Source: Herpetosiphon llansteffanensis (GTDB lineage Bacteria > Chloroflexota > Chloroflexia > Chloroflexales > Herpetosiphonaceae). Taken from it: 64,000 nt of DNA. The notes beneath the pieces were generated by a model that worked only from the letters and a program-made list of their open reading frames with translations, ran no database searches and had not been told where the DNA came from. The stretch spans positions 1 through 64,000 of the forward strand of contig NZ_PUBZ01000083.1 in NCBI RefSeq assembly GCF_003205875.1, written 5' to 3'. The translations under genes and the position numbers were made by a program. This document shows positions 60,497 to 64,000 of the stretch, piece after piece; position 1 is the stretch's first letter; every line of letters starts with the position of its first letter.

Positions 60497-61528
60497 ATGC
60501 GATTCATGATTTGTGTTCTTGTTTGTATTCTCTTGTCGAGTTGTGGGGCTGCTAGCTCGCCGACGGCCACGCCGCCAGCTGCGGTTGCCCCAACGCTTGG
60601 CACTATTTCGCTGATTATCTCGCGCGGTGGCGATTTGTGGCGCTTCGATTTGCCCGCTAAACAGTGGACGCAATTAACCAGCGAAGCGCCTAATGCCTAT
60701 TCAACTTTCCCAAGCATTGCCCCCGATGGCAAAAGCGTGGTCTATTCGTATCGGCCTCCGGTGCCAACCCCAAGTGCTGAACAACCATTTGTGGTTCCAG
60801 TTAATCACGCCAACCAAATTGCGGTCACTGGTGGAGCCAGCAAAGCGTTGTTTGTGCCCGAGGCTGGCAAACGCGATGGCCAGCAAATTTACGATTCACT
60901 CGATACGCCAACATGGTCGCCTGATGGCAAAACCTTGTATGGCGTGTATCAGACCTTGCGTTTTGATAACGATGGGGTCTTTTTGCAATCTGGTAGCTCA
61001 ATCGTCGCGATTGATGTTGCTAGCGGCACGCAACAAACTATCGTGATGACCGGAACGTTTCCTTCGATCTCGCCTGATGGACAGCAAATGGCGTTTGTGC
61101 GCACCCGCGATGGCATTTATCCAACCCTTTATCTCTACGATTTACAAACCAAGCAAGAACGGGTGCTGTTTGATCAACCAGAATTGGTCAGTGCTTTGGA
61201 AGCGCCGATTTGGTCGCCAGATGGCAAAACGATTTATCTGGCCGCTAGCCCATTGACGCTTGGCCAACGCCAACCAAGTTGGGTCGATTGGTTCGTCAAG
61301 CCTGCTGCGGCCCATGGTTTGGGTTGGCAGGTGTGGTCGGTCGATGTCGCATCTGGCCAAGGCAAAGCAGTCAATCGCGAAATCTTCGAAGATCCTCGGA
61401 TTGTGCTCGATGGTTCGCTATTGTATGTTTGGACGTTCTCTGGCCTTTGGCAAATGGATTTGGTGGGCAATCCACCAGTGTTAATCGAAGAACCAGGCGA
61501 CATCGGCGGCATGACGCGGGTTCCCTGA
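60497..61528 (+). CDS. PD40/TolB-like beta-propeller lipoprotein
   Basis: The 343-residue precursor has a lipobox LLSSC (about Cys16) and a Pro/Ala-rich linker (SPTATPPAAVAPT). Four PD40/WD40-like repeats are visible with motifs IAPDGKSVVYS, WSPDGKTLYGV, ISPDGQQMAFV and WSPDGKTIYLA. It resembles a TolB-type propeller anchored outside the membrane. A C-terminal low-homology part follows. It probably shares a transcript with the GNAT gene 3 nt upstream. Ligand and partner are unknown. Confidence 0.83.
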   Translation: MRFMICVLVCILLSSCGAASSPTATPPAAVAPTLGTISLIISRGGDLWRFDLPAKQWTQLTSEAPNAYSTFPSIAPDGKSVVYSYRPPVPTPSAEQPFVVPVNHANQIAVTGGASKALFVPEAGKRDGQQIYDSLDTPTWSPDGKTLYGVYQTLRFDNDGVFLQSGSSIVAIDVASGTQQTIVMTGTFPSISPDGQQMAFVRTRDGIYPTLYLYDLQTKQERVLFDQPELVSALEAPIWSPDGKTIYLAASPLTLGQRQPSWVDWFVKPAAAHGLGWQVWSVDVASGQGKAVNREIFEDPRIVLDGSLLYVWTFSGLWQMDLVGNPPVLIEEPGDIGGMTRVP

Positions 61529-61740
61529 TAAGAACATAGAGCATAGAGCATAGAACATAGGGGGCAGAGAGATGGATGAAGGCCAAAGCCAAAAATCAAA
61601 AGTCAAAAGTCAAAAATCAAAAGCCCAATCTCAATAATCTGTGCCAATCTGTGGCCAAAAAAACTTAATCTTCGCGTCCTTCGCGCTCTTCGCGGTTTCA
61701 GTCCTTCGTGCTCTTCGTGTCCTTCGTGGATCAAAACTTC
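61529..61740. repeat. Heptad word repeats before holB
   Basis: The spacer starts with tandem catagag/catagaa units (about 61534-61560). It continues with caaaagtcaaaagtcaaaaa words (about 61595-61623), then cttcgcgtccttcgcgctct, cagtccttcgtgctcttcgt and tccttcgtggatcaaa. No gene is present. The structure and words match those at 8.3, 48.7 and 49.1 kb. Confidence 0.72.
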
Positions 61741-61746
61741 TGATCA

Positions 61747-62817
61747 CTACCCCTTCGCCCCAGCTAAATTGAGCAAAACTCCTTCAAGCGCCAATTGAGG
61801 GCTAACATTCTCGCGAATTTGAGTCACCGCATCGTTGATGCCTTTGAGCGTTTTATGAATTGCTGGCAACGGCAGACGCGCGAGCGCTTGCAAATCCTCA
61901 ATGCGATCAATATTAATCAGGCCTTGCTGTGTGCCAGCAGCGGTCAGCAGCACATCGCGCCACCAAACTTGCCATAATTCGAGCATGGCAAACAGTTCGT
62001 CGCGCTCGCGATTGGCTTTGCTCCAGCTTTCGGCCCATTTGAAGCGCTCGACCAACGGCTTGCTTGGCAATTCGATCAAGCTCTCAAGTTGTTCGGCGCG
62101 GGCTTGCAAGAGGTCTGGCGATTGGGCGACCGTCGCGGCCCAGCCAATGCGGCCTGCACTCCAAGCTGCTACAATCGCTGCATCGGCGGGGGCAATTTGC
62201 CAGCGTTCGATTAATGCTTGGGTTACTTGTTGGCGCGGCACTGGGCGCAGTTTCAGCACATGGCAGCGCGAGGTGATCGTTGGCAACAAATCGCCAGCGC
62301 TATTGGCAACCAAAATCAAGGTAGCAAACGGTGGTGGCTCTTCAAGCGTTTTGAGCAAGGCATTGGCTGCTTGTTCGGTCATGGTTTCTGCGTCGTGCAT
62401 AATAAAAACCCGCCGTCGCCCTTCGTATGGCCGCAGCGCAATATCGGCCTGCCATTCGCGCACGGTGTCAATGCCCAAGCGGGTTTTGACGCTTTCGCTG
62501 GCTTTTTGTTGGGCTGCTTGTTCCGCCAAGCCAACAATCCGCACATCAGGAAAATTGCCTTTGGCAATGCGCTTGCAGGCGCGACATTCGCCACAAACAT
62601 CGCCATTGTTGTGCTCGCAATTGAGCGCTTGGGCGATGTGCAACGCCAAGGTTGCTTTGCCAATATTGGGCAAACCGGTGAGCAAATAGGCATGGCTGGC
62701 CGAATTACGGGCAATTGCCAAGCGTAATAATTCAATCGCCCACTCATTTCCGATGATATTCCATGCTCCCACCGCTGTACGCTCCAATCCATCCAACGAA
62801 TGATCTCGTTTTGCCAT
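61747..62817 (-). CDS. holB: DNA polymerase III delta' subunit
   Basis: HolB is part of the clamp loader (tau/gamma, delta, delta') that places beta clamps on DNA. The 356-residue AAA+ protein has a P-loop-like GLPNIGKATLA, a zinc motif VCGECRACKRI, the EEPPPFATLILVA sensor region and the TSRCHVL (SRC) motif. The C-terminal part is a helical collar domain. ATG 62817 was chosen over the frame to 62874; no clear ribosome site is seen. It is divergent from the following GNAT gene. Confidence 0.88.
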   Translation of the reverse strand: MAKRDHSLDGLERTAVGAWNIIGNEWAIELLRLAIARNSASHAYLLTGLPNIGKATLALHIAQALNCEHNNGDVCGECRACKRIAKGNFPDVRIVGLAEQAAQQKASESVKTRLGIDTVREWQADIALRPYEGRRRVFIMHDAETMTEQAANALLKTLEEPPPFATLILVANSAGDLLPTITSRCHVLKLRPVPRQQVTQALIERWQIAPADAAIVAAWSAGRIGWAATVAQSPDLLQARAEQLESLIELPSKPLVERFKWAESWSKANRERDELFAMLELWQVWWRDVLLTAAGTQQGLINIDRIEDLQALARLPLPAIHKTLKGINDAVTQIRENVSPQLALEGVLLNLAGAKG

Positions 62818-62867
62818 GATACCAACAAAATAGCGTAGTACCAAATAGCCGAATGTGAGGTAAATAG

Positions 62868-63752
62868 ATGCCAACGATTAACCGTATGCAACCAGACCAG
62901 ATTGACCAAGCAGCCGCGTTTATGGCTCAATTTCAGCACGAACCAAGCACCCATTTGGGCTTTGCTGGCGCGCAAGCTGATCAAATTGCTCAAACATGGC
63001 GCGAGCTTGAGCTGCCAATCGAACAACAATTTGCTTTGGCTAGCAACGATGGCCAATTGCAAGGCTTGATTGGCCTAGAGCAAATTTCGGATACTGGCCG
63101 CGCTTTCTTGTGGGGGCCAATTGCCTTGGGCGACCAGCGCTTTGAGCTTGCCGATGGCTTGCTGGCTGAATTATTGCCCGAACTAAAGCCACACGTCACC
63201 ATGATTGATATTTTTTGCAATTTGCAAAATCAATTTGTGCGTGATTGGGCTGCGCACCAGCAATTTTACCAGCGCAATACCCACGCAATTCTCGCCTACA
63301 AACGTTCACAATTAACCGACCATGCAACCGCTAGTGAGGTTGAAGCGTTGCCAGCAGAATTCCATGCAGCGTTCTGCGAATTGCATGATCAATTATTTCC
63401 TCAAACTTACTATAGCGGCAGCCAAATTCTCGAACGAATTAATCACGATCGCCAAGTATTTATTATGCGTGACGGTGAACAATTGTTGGGCTATATTCAT
63501 ACCGAGCGCCAACCAGAATTTGCCGAAGCAGGGATTGAATTTGTTGGCGTTGCGCCGATTGCCCGTGGCCGTGGAATTGCCACTAAAATTATGCAGCATT
63601 GTTTAACATGGATTTTTAGCGCACCTGAGATTCAGGAACTTGAATTAGTTGTTGACCAAGATAATCCAACTGCGCGCGGTTTATATGAAAAAGTTGGCTT
63701 TCGTTTATCTCATGAGATGATTAGCTTACGTCGCGATGTCGTAGCGCAATAA
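62868..63752 (+). CDS. GNAT family protein with two GNAT-like halves
   Basis: The 294-residue protein has a C-terminal GNAT domain with EFVGVAPIARGRGIATKIMQ (acetyl-CoA loop) and VDQDNPTARGLYEKVGF (motif B). The N-terminal half has the general GNAT strand pattern (AFLWGPIALGDQRF..) but no loop. It is the third GNAT-related gene in the window. GAGG lies 7-8 nt before ATG 62868. The substrate is unknown. Confidence 0.83.
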   Translation: MPTINRMQPDQIDQAAAFMAQFQHEPSTHLGFAGAQADQIAQTWRELELPIEQQFALASNDGQLQGLIGLEQISDTGRAFLWGPIALGDQRFELADGLLAELLPELKPHVTMIDIFCNLQNQFVRDWAAHQQFYQRNTHAILAYKRSQLTDHATASEVEALPAEFHAAFCELHDQLFPQTYYSGSQILERINHDRQVFIMRDGEQLLGYIHTERQPEFAEAGIEFVGVAPIARGRGIATKIMQHCLTWIFSAPEIQELELVVDQDNPTARGLYEKVGFRLSHEMISLRRDVVAQ

Positions 63753-63776
63753 ATACATAATCGAATATTAATAAGC

Positions 63777-63810
63777 AAAATAACGTGGCATGCCACGTTA
63801 TTTTTATTTT
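63777..63810 (+). terminator. Terminator after the GNAT gene
   Basis: AATAACGTGGCA directly abuts its complement TGCCACGTTATT (63779-63802) as a perfect palindrome, followed by TTTATTTTAAG. The palindrome must open at its tip to form a loop, but the U-rich tail is typical of an intrinsic terminator. Confidence 0.82.
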
Positions 63811-64000
63811 AAGCGCCGCTTCTTGCTACATAGGAGTTAAATCTATATCAAATTAGCTCTGTTAACGCCACGGATAAATGTTAATGTAGCGAGCTATATA
63901 CATAACGATCTATTAATTATTTTTATAACTTGGGTTATAATACAGCATGCATTGCGAGAAACATCCAAAATAACGTTGATTCTCCTTTCTCAACGATGCG
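63811..64000. other. AT-rich end of window, possible promoter
   Basis: No coding frame is visible. TATAAT at 63936-63941 in an AT-rich context could be the -10 of a gene beyond the window edge; the -35 region is poor. Confidence 0.35.

Overview
The window looks like a chromosome segment of a filamentous, non-photosynthetic Chloroflexota bacterium, most likely Herpetosiphon or a close relative. Base composition is near 50-55% GC. The gene order rsmD-coaD-yceD-rpmF-fabH-fabD-fabG, an auracyanin-like blue-copper lipoprotein, a 58-residue ribosomal protein L34, and many dispersed GC-rich and 7-nt-period intergenic repeats support this. The genus assignment is an inference from gene content; no rRNA or other marker is present.

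Layout. 0.3-4.7 kb: a STAS protein, an acyl-ACP desaturase, a PadR/HAAS regulatory pair with a readable promoter and operator, a small membrane protein and a Gfo/Idh/MocA oxidoreductase. 4.8-14.4 kb: a housekeeping block that runs from rsmD, coaD, yceD and rpmF into a complete fatty-acid initiation and elongation cluster (fabH, fabD, three tandem fabG-like genes, accC, an Asp23 protein, nusB, acpP). A nested inverted-repeat element lies inside this cluster, and its middle FabG has lost the catalytic residues. 14.5-15.7 kb: tatA/B and tatC. 16.1-23.1 kb: a type I restriction-modification island (hsdM-hsdS-PrrC/RloC-like ATPase-nuclease-hsdR), bracketed by the same GC-rich repeat family. 23.4-31.6 kb: membrane protein, gltX, SWIM protein, double blue-copper lipoprotein, flippase, glycosyltransferase and HMG-CoA lyase. 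31.6-34.3 kb: the conserved jag-yidC-yidD-rnpA-rpmH block, without dnaA beside it.

34.4-43.3 kb: MBL hydrolase, PlsC acyltransferase, a Nif11-like leader peptide beside a membrane-bound PP2C phosphatase of mixed base composition, a DUF2723 membrane protein, two glycosyltransferases and a CoA-type Nudix hydrolase. 43.4-45.6 kb: a WXG100-calpain cysteine protease, a small lipoprotein and a decayed tandem copy of that lipoprotein. These look like a type VII effector with candidate immunity genes behind one near-consensus promoter. 45.7-48.7 kb: a MalK/UgpC-type ATPase, a LacI regulator with a palindromic operator, and a divergent XRE/MmyB-like regulator. 48.7-63.8 kb: alpha/beta hydrolase, several GNAT proteins, two peroxiredoxin-like paralogues, membrane proteins, an RsuA/RluB pseudouridine synthase with a long Arg/Gly-rich 36-bp tandem-repeat tail, an LVIVD-repeat secreted protein, a beta-propeller lipoprotein and holB.

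The two best candidates for a little-studied system are the WXG100-calpain/lipoprotein module and the EcoR124-type R-M locus carrying an embedded PrrC-like putative tRNA anticodon nuclease and a 12-bp x3 spacer repeat in hsdS. No rRNA, tRNA, CRISPR array, transposase or prophage was recognised.
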